Shown: piece by piece, positions 1 through 8,806 of the stretch
How positions within the stretch are numbered: the stretch's first letter is position 1
Layout: every line of letters begins with the position of its first letter
Source: SIG351 sp045627045
Lineage (GTDB): Bacteria > Bacillota > Clostridia > HGM11327
Length of the DNA: 45,900 nt
Assembly: GCA_045627045.1 (NCBI GenBank)
Contig: JAZQMY010000039.1
Location: forward strand, 1 to 45,900
Reading direction: 5' to 3'
Made by a program: the position numbers and the translations under genes
The notes under the pieces: generated by a model
The model's input: the letters and a program-made list of their open reading frames with translations, nothing else
What the model was told of the DNA's origin: nothing
The model's database searches: none

Positions 1-330
1 TCTTGTAGAAATAGTCTTGAAGTTTGTGAGCATACCACCGAGCCATCTCTGGTTAACGTAGTACATACCGCAACGCTTTGCTTCTTCTTCAACTGATTCC
101 TGAGCCTGCTTCTTTGTTCCTACGAAAAGAACCTTGCCGCCGTTTGCAGCCTGTTCTCTTACGAACTCATAAGCCTTCTCAACAAGCTTTGCAGTCTTCT
201 GAAGGTCGATAATATAAATACCGCCTCTGTCTGTGAAGATGTAAGGCTTCATCTTAGGGTTCCATCTCTTTGTCAAGTGACCGAAATGTACGCCTGCTTC
301 CAACAACTGTTTCATTGAAATAACTGACAT
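1..330 (-). CDS. rpsB: 30S ribosomal protein S2, N-terminal part (runs off the window)
   Basis: Reading leftward from 330, the protein begins MSVISMKQLLEAGVHFGHLT, the diagnostic start of ribosomal protein S2. It continues through RWNPKMKPYIF, GGIYIIDLQKT and NQRWLGGMLTNF, all S2 hallmarks. About 110 of the usual 230-260 residues are in the window and the rest lies beyond base 1. The ATG at 328-330 is preceded by a strong Shine-Dalgarno (AGGAGG, about 338-343). S2 is part of the small-subunit head and binds late in 30S assembly. The gene has its own promoter and a roughly 100-nt leader (see separate entries). In Firmicutes it is normally followed by tsf, which is not visible here. Confidence 0.97.
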   Translation of the reverse strand, partial: MSVISMKQLLEAGVHFGHLTKRWNPKMKPYIFTDRGGIYIIDLQKTAKLVEKAYEFVREQAANGGKVLFVGTKKQAQESVEEEAKRCGMYYVNQRWLGGMLTNFKTISTR

Positions 331-370
331 AATAAAACCTCCTCGTTTGTTCCTCCATTCCTCATTTTCA

Positions 371-411
371 GCTCATACCGTGAACACTTTGTGAGCGCGG
401 CAACGACGAGC
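371..411 (-). promoter_or_regulatory. Structured 5' leader hairpin of rpsB
   Basis: On the minus strand the leader between the rpsB promoter and its ribosome-binding site folds into nested helices: an outer GCTC/GAGC, a middle TGCCG/CGGTA and an inner CACAAAGTG hairpin. Ribosomal-protein mRNAs are often autoregulated through such leaders, so S2 binding here is a reasonable guess. I do not recognise a specific catalogued motif. Confidence 0.4.
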
Positions 412-440
412 ATAAAGGAATGTGTGTCATTTCGCCGTAT

Positions 441-469
441 ATTATACCACAAAACCCGCAATATTGCAA
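441..469 (-). promoter_or_regulatory. Sigma-A promoter of rpsB
   Basis: The minus strand reads TTGCAA (464-469), a 17-base spacer, then TATAAT (441-446), about 110 bases before the rpsB start. Confidence 0.75.
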
Positions 470-511
470 CACCTTTTTTGCAATAATACGGGCTTTTCCG
501 AATAAAATAAT

Positions 512-544
512 TAAAAAGCGCAGAACTCATTACTGAGCCTGCGC
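512..544 (-). terminator. Rho-independent terminator of trpB
   Basis: Minus-strand stem GCGCAG...CTGCGC with an inner CTCA/TGAG helix, followed by TTTTTAATT. It lies just after the trpB stop and before the rpsB promoter, so it separates the two units. Confidence 0.8.
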
Positions 545-568
545 CGTTATGAACATCTGATTCAGTTA

Positions 569-1942
569 TCAGTCGATCTTCGGAAGCTTTGCGAGAGAAG
601 CTTCAATATCTGCATCTGTCGGAATCAAATCAGTCATAATTCCGTCGTTGAACTTCTGGTAAGCGACCATATCAAAGTAGCCTGTGCCTGTAAGACCGAA
701 GAGAATAGTCTTTTCTTCGCCTGTTTCCCTGCACTTGATAGCTTCGTCCATAGCCACTTTGATAGCATGAGAGGATTCAGGTGCCGGAAGGATACCTTCA
801 CATTTTGCGAAATACTCAGCTGCTTCAAATACTGCTGTCTGCTCAACTGAAGTAGCTTCCATGTAGCCGTCTTCATAAAGCTGTGAAAGCGTTGAGCTCA
901 TGCCATGGTATCTCAAGCCGCCTGCGTGGTTTGCTGACGGGATGAAGCTTGAGCCGAGTGTATACATCTTTGCGAGCGGGCAAACTCTGCCTGTGTCGCA
1001 GAAGTCGTATGCGAATTTACCTCTTGTGAGTGAAGGACAAGATGCAGGCTCAACTGCGATGAAGCGGTAATCCTTTTCACCGCGGAGCTTTTCTCCCATG
1101 AAAGGTGAGATGAGACCGCCGAGGTTTGAGCCGCCGCCTGCACAACCGATGATTATATCAGGTGTGATGCCATATTTGTCAAGAGCAGCTTTAGCTTCAA
1201 GACCGATTACTGACTGGTGGAGAAGAACCTGATTGAGCACGCTGCCGAGAACGTATCTGTATCCTTCTTGTGATACTGCACATTCAACGGCTTCTGAAAT
1301 AGCACAACCGAGGCTACCTGTTGTTCCTGGATTCTCTTCGAGGATTTTTCTGCCGACAGCTGTTGTCATTGACGGGGAAGGTGTAACGTCTGCGCCGTAG
1401 GTTCTCATAACTTCACGTCTGAAGGGCTTCTGTTCATATGAGCACTTGACCATGAAAACGTGACAGTCAAGTCCGAGATAAGCACATGCCATTGAGAGAG
1501 CTGTGCCCCACTGACCTGCGCCGGTTTCAGTAGTAACGCCCTTGAGACCCTGCTCCTTTGCGTAATAAGCCTGTGCAATGGCTGAATTGAGCTTGTGGCT
1601 TCCTGAAGTGTTGTTTCCTTCGAATTTATAGTAAATTTTAGCCGGTGTCTGGAGCTTTTCTTCAAGACAGTAAGCTCTTACGAGCGAAGAAGGACGGTAC
1701 ATCTTGTAGAATGCACGGATCTTTTCAGGAATTGCAATGAGTCTTGTTGTATCATCAAGCTCCTGCTTTACAAGCTCTTCACAGAATACCTGTGAAAGCT
1801 CTTCTGCCGACATTGGCTTGCCTGTGCCGGGATTGAGGAGGGGAGCAGGTTTATTCTGCATATCGGCACGAACGTTATACCAATATTTAGGCATCTCGTT
1901 TTCTTCAAGATAAATTTTGTAAGGGATTGTCTGTTCATTCAT
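569..1942 (-). CDS. trpB: Tryptophan synthase beta chain, TrpB2-type
   Basis: This is a 457-residue PLP enzyme that joins indole and serine to make tryptophan. The PLP lysine is K117 in the motif SGSHKLN, the catalytic glutamate is E139 in ETGAGQWG, and the phosphate-binding loop GGGSN is at 269-273. The extended N-terminus (about 100 residues before the PLP lysine) and the length of about 455 are typical of the TrpB2 subfamily rather than the roughly 400-residue TrpB1 that pairs with TrpA. No trpA or other trp gene is nearby, which fits a stand-alone indole-salvage role. That role is inferred from the family and not shown by the sequence. The upstream leader is a T-box whose specifier reads UGG, so expression should rise when tRNA-Trp is uncharged. 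The ATG follows GAAAGGAAG. Confidence 0.93.
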   Translation of the reverse strand: MNEQTIPYKIYLEENEMPKYWYNVRADMQNKPAPLLNPGTGKPMSAEELSQVFCEELVKQELDDTTRLIAIPEKIRAFYKMYRPSSLVRAYCLEEKLQTPAKIYYKFEGNNTSGSHKLNSAIAQAYYAKEQGLKGVTTETGAGQWGTALSMACAYLGLDCHVFMVKCSYEQKPFRREVMRTYGADVTPSPSMTTAVGRKILEENPGTTGSLGCAISEAVECAVSQEGYRYVLGSVLNQVLLHQSVIGLEAKAALDKYGITPDIIIGCAGGGSNLGGLISPFMGEKLRGEKDYRFIAVEPASCPSLTRGKFAYDFCDTGRVCPLAKMYTLGSSFIPSANHAGGLRYHGMSSTLSQLYEDGYMEATSVEQTAVFEAAEYFAKCEGILPAPESSHAIKVAMDEAIKCRETGEEKTILFGLTGTGYFDMVAYQKFNDGIMTDLIPTDADIEASLAKLPKID

Positions 1943-1998
1943 TGTTTTATACTTCCTTTCTTTTGTATTTTGTGAATGAATAAAATATGCCTTGGGAC

Positions 1999-2035
1999 AA
2001 AAAAACTCTGTCCCTGCAAATCTGCCGGGACAGAG
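1999..2035 (-). terminator. Conditional terminator of the Trp T-box
   Basis: Perfect 9-bp stem CTCTGTCCC/GGGACAGAG (2027-2035 and 2006-2014) followed by seven Ts at 1999-2005. The 5' arm is shared with the antiterminator. Confidence 0.9.
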
Positions 2036-2262
2036 GATATAATCTCTGCGGTGCCACCCTGCTTAGCGAATAATTCGCTCACTCATTCAAGATACTAACA
2101 TATCTTTTCCGTTGTTTACGGAGTGCCGCTCCGTCTTGCCTACCTCAAAAAGGTTCGGTTCGCCCTCGAAAGCCCATTCACTTCTGCCACCCGTACCGTA
2201 TTTCCATTATCAACGGCTCCCTGAAACGGAGATTACCTAAGCTACTTCCTCTTTCTCATCGG
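1999..2262 (-). promoter_or_regulatory. T-box riboswitch, tryptophan-specific
   Basis: The minus-strand leader of trpB has the T-box sequence AGGGTGGCACCGC (2048-2060), an upstream Stem I with GAAGTAGC (S-turn) and GTGAA, and the triplet TGG (2174-2176) directly after GTGAA, at the specifier position. The acceptor-binding bulge reads UGGC (2053-2056), which pairs with GCCA and agrees with the G discriminator expected for bacterial tRNA-Trp. CTCTGTCCC (2027-2035) can pair either with the T-box helix (antiterminator) or with GGGACAGAG (terminator). Two independent tRNA contacts therefore point to tRNA-Trp. Confidence 0.93.
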
Positions 2263-2273
2263 TTTATATGCGT

Positions 2274-2302
2274 ATTATAGCACTGAATTATGTATTTGTC
2301 AA
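2274..2302 (-). promoter_or_regulatory. Sigma-A promoter of the T-box/trpB unit
   Basis: A perfect consensus on the minus strand: TTGACA (2297-2302), 17 bases, TATAAT (2274-2279). It starts only about 35 bases past the stop of the ABC exporter gene. Confidence 0.88.
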
Positions 2303-2338
2303 TACCCTTTTTTAATAAATATCACATTTCCGGAACAA

Positions 2339-4144
2339 TTATTCGTCACTTTTGTACCACTGACTCTGTGCTTCAAACATTCTTCTGTACTCGCCGCCTC
2401 TTGCCATAAGCTCTTCGTGCGTTCCTATGTCATCGACCTTGCCGTCGTTCATGACGATAATTCTGTCAGCAAGCTTGACGGAGCCGAGTCTGTGCGTGAT
2501 TAGAAAAGCGGTTTTTCCTTTTGAAAGATTTGCGAATCTGTTATAAATCTTAGTTTCTTCAAAAGGATCGATAGCGGCAGTGGGTTCATCGAGAATCACT
2601 ATTTCACTGTCACGGTAGAAGGCTCTTGCAATGGCAACTCTTTGCGCCTGACCGCCGGAAAGCTGAATGCCCTTGAATTCACGTGAAAGCATAGTGTCAA
2701 ATCCGTCAGGAAGCCATGCTTCTTCGGGTGTGAAGCCGGACATCGCACAGGCCCGCCGCATTTCTTCATCTGTTGCCTCTTTTCGGATATCTCCGATAAT
2801 TATGTTATCTCTCAATGACATCTGATACTGACAGTATTTCTGGAAAACGGCAGAGGACTTTTCCGTCAGACAGGAGAATGAAATATCCTTTGTCGATACT
2901 CCGTTATACTTGATATCGCCGCCGGTAGGCTTATAAAAGCCTATCAGAAGCTTTATGAGAGTTGATTTTCCTGAACCGTTTTCTCCGACGATGGCTATTG
3001 TTTCACCTTTTTTTACCGTGAATGAGACGTCTGAAAGCGAATCCCTTGATGCAGAAGGATAACAGAAGGACATATTTTCCACATTGATAAGAAAATCGTT
3101 CGAAAGTTCAATATCTTTACCCGAATCGTCCTCAAAGTCAAAGAAATCAACGTAATTTCCGACATAAGGGAGAGATTTCATGATGCTTGACAAAGACCAG
3201 TTGAAAACAGCGTTCATTGCCGAAAAAATTCTTCCTATCGAAATGTATACGGCAGAAAATGCGCCTACTGTAATCTTCTTTGACATCAGAAGCATAAAAA
3301 GCAGAATAAGTACGCCTGTATAAGAGATGATTGTAACGATATTTATAACAAGCGTGATTATATCGTCTTTTGTGCAGAGCTTTATTGAAAGCTTTCTCAA
3401 TATTTCTATTGTCTCAACGTATTTCTCTCTGAAAAAAGAGAATGCACCGAGAAGTCTCGTTTCCTTGAAGTACTTTCTGTCGGTTATACAGCTGTCATAA
3501 TAATTCTGCTGTCTTCTGTAAGGTGCTGAAGCATCCTCGGTTCTTGAATACATTTTCAGCCTTACTATCTGGGACAGGAGAGCCGGTATGAAAGCGGCAA
3601 GAAGCGCAAGCACAAGAAGCGGAGAAAGCGTTATAACGTACCATGAAATAAAAATCAGGTACGGAATCTGGTAAAGAACCATTTCACCAACTGTCTGGAG
3701 CACGAATTGCTTGATATTGTATATTCCGAATTCTGCTTTGTTTATAGTATCAAGCTTTTCGGTGTCTTCAAAGTTTATTGCAGACACCTTTGCTATCTTG
3801 TCATAGAAAAGCTCTCTGAAATGAAGATCAAGCTTATCATTATATAGTCTGTCGCAGTACATTAAACCGTGATTTATCAGCATAATGCCTATTTCTACGG
3901 CAGAAAGGGCTATAAGCGAGAGGATTACCGTTCTTATGACGGTGCTTCCTGAGGCGAAGTCTGTTGCATTCTCAAGGAACCTCTGATTGAGCAGCGTTGT
4001 TCCTGCACTCAGAAGACTGGCAGTAAGCATACCGAGACAGCTGATAATAAAGAAAAGCTTTGATGTTTTCCAGAATTCAGGCACGAGGAATCTGAGTGTT
4101 TTAATAATACTGAATCTTTTTTTATTATTATCTTTATTTGACAT
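2339..4144 (-). CDS. ABC exporter, fused membrane/ATPase subunit (second of a pair)
   Basis: A 601-residue half-transporter. The N-terminal half is a six-helix type-I exporter domain. The C-terminal half is an ATPase with Walker A GENGSGKST, signature LSGGQ, Walker B VILDEPTAA and switch histidine in LITHRL, all canonical. The start was taken at ATG 4142-4144, which overlaps the upstream gene's TAA by one base (TAATG). An upstream in-frame GTG at 4156 is possible but has no clear ribosome-binding site. It forms a translationally coupled pair with the next gene, so a heterodimeric exporter is likely. No peptide, lanthipeptide or immunity gene is nearby, so the substrate (drug, lipid or peptide) cannot be named. 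No terminator is visible after it, and read-through into the trpB leader is possible. Confidence 0.9.
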   Translation of the reverse strand: MSNKDNNKKRFSIIKTLRFLVPEFWKTSKLFFIISCLGMLTASLLSAGTTLLNQRFLENATDFASGSTVIRTVILSLIALSAVEIGIMLINHGLMYCDRLYNDKLDLHFRELFYDKIAKVSAINFEDTEKLDTINKAEFGIYNIKQFVLQTVGEMVLYQIPYLIFISWYVITLSPLLVLALLAAFIPALLSQIVRLKMYSRTEDASAPYRRQQNYYDSCITDRKYFKETRLLGAFSFFREKYVETIEILRKLSIKLCTKDDIITLVINIVTIISYTGVLILLFMLLMSKKITVGAFSAVYISIGRIFSAMNAVFNWSLSSIMKSLPYVGNYVDFFDFEDDSGKDIELSNDFLINVENMSFCYPSASRDSLSDVSFTVKKGETIAIVGENGSGKSTLIKLLIGFYKPTGGDIKYNGVSTKDISFSCLTEKSSAVFQKYCQYQMSLRDNIIIGDIRKEATDEEMRRACAMSGFTPEEAWLPDGFDTMLSREFKGIQLSGGQAQRVAIARAFYRDSEIVILDEPTAAIDPFEETKIYNRFANLSKGKTAFLITHRLGSVKLADRIIVMNDGKVDDIGTHEELMARGGEYRRMFEAQSQWYKSDE

Positions 4145-5931
4145 TATTCGTACCACTCTTTCTGCGTATTGAACATATCTGCATACATTCCACCTTTTTC
4201 AATCAACTCGCTGTGTGAGCCGCGTTCAAGAACCTTTCCGGCGTGTATTACGAGTATTTCGTCGGCTATCCTTGCCGCACCGAGTCTGTGAGTTATGAAT
4301 ATAACGGACTTGCCCTCGGATATGGTCTTGAAGATATTATATATATTGCTTTCGGAAACAGGGTCAAGTGCTGCCGTTGGCTCGTCGAGAATTGTAATAG
4401 GTGCATTTCTGTAAAGACATCTTGCAATGGCAACTCTCTGCCATTCGCCTCCGGAGAGATCGACTCCGCCTTCATTGATTTTGCCGAGGTAAGATTCAAT
4501 TCCGTCGGGGAGATTCTTTACCACCCTGTCAAGCTCAATTTTACTGATGGCAGCGTACATATCCTCATCGGAATCCTTGTTAATATTGCCGAGCTTGATC
4601 GCATCCTTGAGCTTTATGTAATATGAAGCAAAATCCTGCCATACTACCGAGTAAAGTCCTTTCAGCTCCGCAAAGCTGTATTCTTTTATTTCTTTGCCGT
4701 TTATCAGGATTTCACCGGTGTAATTGCCGTAAAGACCTGTTATCAGCTTTGTGATCGTGGTTTTGCCTGCGCCGTTTATGCCGACAAACGCATAATGCTT
4801 TCCGGCTTCGAGCGTGAAGGAGCAGTTCTTCAGAATTTCTCTTTCCGTTCCGGGGTAAGCAAATGTTACGTTCCTGAATTCAAGAGTTCTGAAATCAAAG
4901 TCCGTCATATCCTTCGGCTTTTCAAGGGCATCCGGAGTCTCTTCAAGCTGGGCGAAGCCGGACATATAGCCGTTGTATATTTTCATTGCGGTGAGAGTTG
5001 AGGCGGTACTGCCTGCAAAGTTTGAAACTGTATGAATGAAGTTTCCTATTGCGGTTGACAAGCCGATGAACATACCAATCGTGATTTCGCCTTTTCCCAA
5101 AGGAAAGATAAGACACAAGCTGACGATAAAGCTTGCTATATAGGAGAGAAGACTTGTCAGGATATTTCTTCTGTTCTGCTTGGTGGTGGCATCAAAGTTG
5201 ATTTTTTGTGCCTTCTGATGGTGCTCGTGCCATTTTTCTTTTATGAAAGGTGTGTATTTGAAGGTGTTTCTTTCCTCAAGAAAATCCTTAGCACAGAGCA
5301 TTGAACCTAAATTACCTGCGAATCTCTGATACCTTTCGGCTTCTTCGGATGCTTTGTAGCGCAATCGGCTGTTTTTTATATTGATGAGCATAATCGGTAT
5401 GCCTATTGCAACGGTGATGATCGATACCCACCAAATCTCGGAAACGATAATGACTACTATGGATACAATGCTTATCACCACGGAAATAATGCTGGCTACA
5501 AGATTGAAGCGTGACATGAATCTTGTGGTGTTTTCGGCGCTTGCCATTGCTATCAGATCATAGGTATCGTTATCCTCGATGCATTTGTACTGTATTTTAG
5601 CTTTCTTTTCGAAGAATGCGATGGATATGCCCATTTCGACCTTACTGCTGAAGCGGCTCCAGATAAAACTGTTTATGGCCGACATTATGTATCCGTAAGC
5701 ATTGACACCGATTATCCCGAGAAGCGGCATTATGATTTCGTTTGTTTCGGCGGCTCCGTTGAATATTGCTATTGCGGTATCAACAAAATCCGCAGTTGCG
5801 AATACCGTGAGCGCAGGAAGAAAGCCGGACAGAACGGTCAGGATCAGGTGAATTGTCGCTTCAAGCGGCGCACAGCTGTAAACGGCGGAAAAATAGTCAC
5901 TGTAACCGTATTTTTTTGATTTTATCTGCAT
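4144..5931 (-). CDS. ABC exporter, fused membrane/ATPase subunit (first of a pair)
   Basis: A 595-residue half-transporter with an N-terminal six-helix exporter domain and a C-terminal ATPase: Walker A GINGAGKTT, signature LSGGEWQ, Walker B ITILDEPTAALD, then FITHRLG. The true start is the ATG at 5929-5931 behind GGAAAGGAAC. A longer frame opening at TTG 5970 runs through the promoter and is not credible. The next gene overlaps its stop, so both subunits are made together. Both ATPase sites look intact by motif, unlike many heterodimeric exporters that have one degenerate site. Substrate unknown. Confidence 0.9.
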   Translation of the reverse strand: MQIKSKKYGYSDYFSAVYSCAPLEATIHLILTVLSGFLPALTVFATADFVDTAIAIFNGAAETNEIIMPLLGIIGVNAYGYIMSAINSFIWSRFSSKVEMGISIAFFEKKAKIQYKCIEDNDTYDLIAMASAENTTRFMSRFNLVASIISVVISIVSIVVIIVSEIWWVSIITVAIGIPIMLINIKNSRLRYKASEEAERYQRFAGNLGSMLCAKDFLEERNTFKYTPFIKEKWHEHHQKAQKINFDATTKQNRRNILTSLLSYIASFIVSLCLIFPLGKGEITIGMFIGLSTAIGNFIHTVSNFAGSTASTLTAMKIYNGYMSGFAQLEETPDALEKPKDMTDFDFRTLEFRNVTFAYPGTEREILKNCSFTLEAGKHYAFVGINGAGKTTITKLITGLYGNYTGEILINGKEIKEYSFAELKGLYSVVWQDFASYYIKLKDAIKLGNINKDSDEDMYAAISKIELDRVVKNLPDGIESYLGKINEGGVDLSGGEWQRVAIARCLYRNAPITILDEPTAALDPVSESNIYNIFKTISEGKSVIFITHRLGAARIADEILVIHAGKVLERGSHSELIEKGGMYADMFNTQKEWYE

Positions 5932-5969
5932 AATAGTTCCTTTCCGAATTATTGCGATTCTTACTTTCA

Positions 5970-5998
5970 ATTATAGCATAAAAGCGCCCGTTTTTCAA
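5970..5998 (-). promoter_or_regulatory. Promoter of the ABC exporter operon
   Basis: Minus strand TTGAAA (5993-5998), 17 bases, TATAAT (5970-5975), with an extended TGC just before the -10 box. Confidence 0.75.
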
Positions 5999-6043
5999 TC
6001 TGAGAGAATAAAAATTTTATCGGAATTGTTATGGCTTTTTTAT

Positions 6044-6072
6044 TTGACAATTACGTCTCGGGGTGATATAAT
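6044..6072 (+). promoter_or_regulatory. Sigma-A promoter of the glycosyltransferase operon
   Basis: Perfect TTGACA (6044-6049), 17 bases, TATAAT (6067-6072), about 38 bases before the first start codon and divergent from the exporter promoter. Confidence 0.88.
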
Positions 6073-6109
6073 TATATAATGAAAAGTTATATATTGCATC
6101 GGAGAAAAA

Positions 6110-7279
6110 ATGAAAATAGTATTTCTTGCTGATTATCTTAATCATCATCAGCTTCCGACTTGTCTTGTACTCAAAAATACGGAGAATGTTGATTTTACAT
6201 ACATAGCAACAATGCCCACTAGGCAGGAACGGTTGAAGCTTGGCTATGAGGACATGAATTATTCATATCCGTTTGTTGTCAGGGCGTTTGAGAATGCGGA
6301 AGAGATGGAAAAAGCAAAAGCACTTTGCCTTTGTGCCGACATACTTATCTGGGGCTCTGCACCGTTTGAGCTTGCAAAGGAAAGACTTGAGTCAGGAAAG
6401 CTCACATTCCGTATTTCGGAGCGAATTTATAAGTCCGGCAAGGAAATGCTGAAAATACCGTATCATATGCTGAATAATCTCCGAAACAGGAAGATCATGA
6501 AGAATACATATCTTCTGACGGCGAGTGCTTTTGCCGCAAGGGATTATGCATTGACGGGAGCATTCAGGAACAGAGCGTATAAATGGGGATATTTCCCTAT
6601 GGTGAGAAAATATGCCGACAAGGATAAGCTTTTTTCGGAAAAGAAGGAAAACAGTATCCTTTGGGTCGCAAGGTTCATAGAATGGAAGCATCCGTTAAGC
6701 GCAGTGATTGCGGTAAAAAGGCTGAAGGAAGAGGGCTGTCCCGTTCAGCTTGAAATGATAGGAACAGGCCCACTTGAGGAAGGCATCCGTGAATATGTAA
6801 AGGCAAATCATCTTGATGATACGGTTTTTCTTTCAGGCTCGATGTCTACTGATAAAGTCAGGGACAGAATGGAGAAATCCGCAATATTCGTTCTGACCTC
6901 GGATCAGAATGAGGGCTGGGGCGCCGTTGTGAACGAAGCAATGAGCAGCGGATGCGCAGTTGTTGTCGGAGATCAGCCGGGATCTGCCGCTTTCCTGATA
7001 AAAAACGGCGAAAACGGCGTTATTTTCAGAAACGGAAACGAGGATGAGCTTTATTCTAGCCTGAAGTCACTTGTCATTGACAGTGAAAAGCAGGAGCGAA
7101 TGGGCAGAAAAGCGATCGAAAGCATTTCAACTGTCTGGAATGCCGAAAATGCAGTATCAAGGCTTCTTGTTCTTGCAGAAGCAATACAGAAAAGCGGCAA
7201 ACCTGTTTTTCCTTTTGAGGACGGTGTTTGCAGTAAGGCAGAAGTATTAAATAAAAACTGGTTCAGAAAACAAAAATGA
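6110..7279 (+). CDS. Glycosyltransferase family 4 (GT-B fold)
   Basis: A 389-residue cytoplasmic enzyme expected to move a sugar from a nucleotide donor to a surface-polysaccharide or glycolipid acceptor. The C-terminal half has the GT4 nucleotide-sugar site: SILWVARFIEWKHP, then MIGTGPLEE, and the E-x7-E motif in NEGWGAVVNEAMSSG (around residues 268-282). The N-terminal acceptor domain is divergent, so the acceptor cannot be predicted. The start is the ATG at 6110 after GGAGAAAA. Its stop overlaps the next gene's start (ATGA), the flippase, so the two most likely serve one glycan pathway. Confidence 0.87.
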   Translation: MKIVFLADYLNHHQLPTCLVLKNTENVDFTYIATMPTRQERLKLGYEDMNYSYPFVVRAFENAEEMEKAKALCLCADILIWGSAPFELAKERLESGKLTFRISERIYKSGKEMLKIPYHMLNNLRNRKIMKNTYLLTASAFAARDYALTGAFRNRAYKWGYFPMVRKYADKDKLFSEKKENSILWVARFIEWKHPLSAVIAVKRLKEEGCPVQLEMIGTGPLEEGIREYVKANHLDDTVFLSGSMSTDKVRDRMEKSAIFVLTSDQNEGWGAVVNEAMSSGCAVVVGDQPGSAAFLIKNGENGVIFRNGNEDELYSSLKSLVIDSEKQERMGRKAIESISTVWNAENAVSRLLVLAEAIQKSGKPVFPFEDGVCSKAEVLNKNWFRKQK

Positions 7280-8805
7280 AGATAAACGAAACACTTGAAA
7301 AAAATCAGGTAAAACTCGGTGCAGTTCTTTCTTATATATCAATAGCGGTCAACATCCTTGCGGGACTGATTTACACTCCGTGGATGATAAAGCAGATAGG
7401 TGACAGCAGTTACGGTCTTTTCACACTTGCCAATACGCTGATCACTCTTTTTATGGTCGACTTTGGCTTGAGCTCTGCGGCGGCAAGATATGTATCAAAG
7501 TACAGGGCAGAAGGCAACACCGGGAAGGTGAATGCTTTCCTCGGTATGATATACAAGCTTTACTTTATAGTAGATGCGGTAATTTTTATTGCACTTACTG
7601 TTGTATTCTTTTTCATTGAAGACATATATGTGAAGCTTACTCCCGAAGAAATCGAAAAGTTCAAGGTGGTTTACGTAATAGCAGGCTCTTATTCGCTTAT
7701 CAGCTTTCCGTTTGTGACAATGAACGGCATTATGACCGCTTATGAAAAGTTCATCCAGCTGAAGCTTGCCGATCTGATGTACAGACTGCTGATGATAGGA
7801 ATGATGGTTGCGGCATTGCTTCTCGGCTTCGGACTTTATTCTCTTGTCACGGTGAATGCCATTGCCGGTATTATTTCGATCATATACAAGCTCTCCGTTG
7901 TCAAAACGAAAACTCCCATAAAAGTCAATTTCAAGTATTTTGACAAGGAGCTTCTGAAGGATATATTCGGATTTTCACTGTGGGTAACGATAAATTCGCT
8001 TGCACAAAGACTTATTTTCTCAATCACTCCTTCCGTGCTAGGTATGGTTGCGGATTCTGTGGCTATTGCGGTATTCGGAGTAATTGCGACCATTGAGGGA
8101 TATTCGTATAATATCACAAGCGCGATCAACGGTATGTTTATGCCGAAAATCGCAAGAATTTATTCGGGAACGGATTCCGATACCGATATTATGCCGCTTA
8201 TGATGAAGGTAGGCAGATTCCAGTACGCGTTGAACGGCTTGATCATAGCAGGATTTGCCGTTGTCGGAAAGCAGTTCATTGAAGTGTGGATGGATGAGAC
8301 GTATTCGCTTGCCTATACGGGAATACTTCTCGTAATCATCCCTGGACTCTTTTTCAATTCGCTTCAGATTGCAAATACGGCAATGATAGTAAAGAAAAAG
8401 GTCAATATTCAGGCATATATTGCGGTCGGAACAGGTCTTGTAAACATTGTCTGCTCATACTTCATGTCAAGAGCCTGGGGAGTTCTCGGATCGTGCATTT
8501 CAATTTTCATTGCATATATGCTGAGAGATATTGCGTTCAACGTTGTATATTATAAATATATGAAGTTTGATATCCCACAGTTTGCAAAGAAATGCTATCT
8601 CGGAATGCTTCCTCCGATACTGATTACGATAATACTGGGAATGGGCATGAACAGGCTCATATATATTTCCGGCTGGGCAGGCGTTGCAATCAAAGGACTG
8701 ATAACTGCTGCAATCTACCTTGCATTGGTATATTTTACAGGTCTGACGGGCGAAGAAAGAAAAAAAGTAACTGAAACATTAAAATCAAAATTACGGAGAA
8801 AATAA
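7276..8805 (+). CDS. Polysaccharide flippase (Wzx/MVF-MATE superfamily)
   Basis: A 509-residue integral membrane protein with about 12-14 hydrophobic helices spread over its whole length. The N-terminal pattern (LSYISIAVNILAGLIYTPWM, then IGDSSYGLFTLANTL) is typical of oligosaccharide flippases that move lipid-linked repeat units outward. Its start overlaps the GT4 stop by four bases, so it is translationally coupled to it. No polymerase, priming transferase or further sugar genes lie here, so the rest of the pathway must be elsewhere. A teichoic-acid or other lipid-linked substrate is equally possible. Confidence 0.88.
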   Translation: MKINETLEKNQVKLGAVLSYISIAVNILAGLIYTPWMIKQIGDSSYGLFTLANTLITLFMVDFGLSSAAARYVSKYRAEGNTGKVNAFLGMIYKLYFIVDAVIFIALTVVFFFIEDIYVKLTPEEIEKFKVVYVIAGSYSLISFPFVTMNGIMTAYEKFIQLKLADLMYRLLMIGMMVAALLLGFGLYSLVTVNAIAGIISIIYKLSVVKTKTPIKVNFKYFDKELLKDIFGFSLWVTINSLAQRLIFSITPSVLGMVADSVAIAVFGVIATIEGYSYNITSAINGMFMPKIARIYSGTDSDTDIMPLMMKVGRFQYALNGLIIAGFAVVGKQFIEVWMDETYSLAYTGILLVIIPGLFFNSLQIANTAMIVKKKVNIQAYIAVGTGLVNIVCSYFMSRAWGVLGSCISIFIAYMLRDIAFNVVYYKYMKFDIPQFAKKCYLGMLPPILITIILGMGMNRLIYISGWAGVAIKGLITAAIYLALVYFTGLTGEERKKVTETLKSKLRRK

Positions 8806-8806
8806 A

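Noticed and set aside
2339..5931. Bacteriocin or lantibiotic export locus
   Set aside because: The two ABC exporters have no peptidase domain, and no precursor peptide, modification or immunity gene lies nearby.
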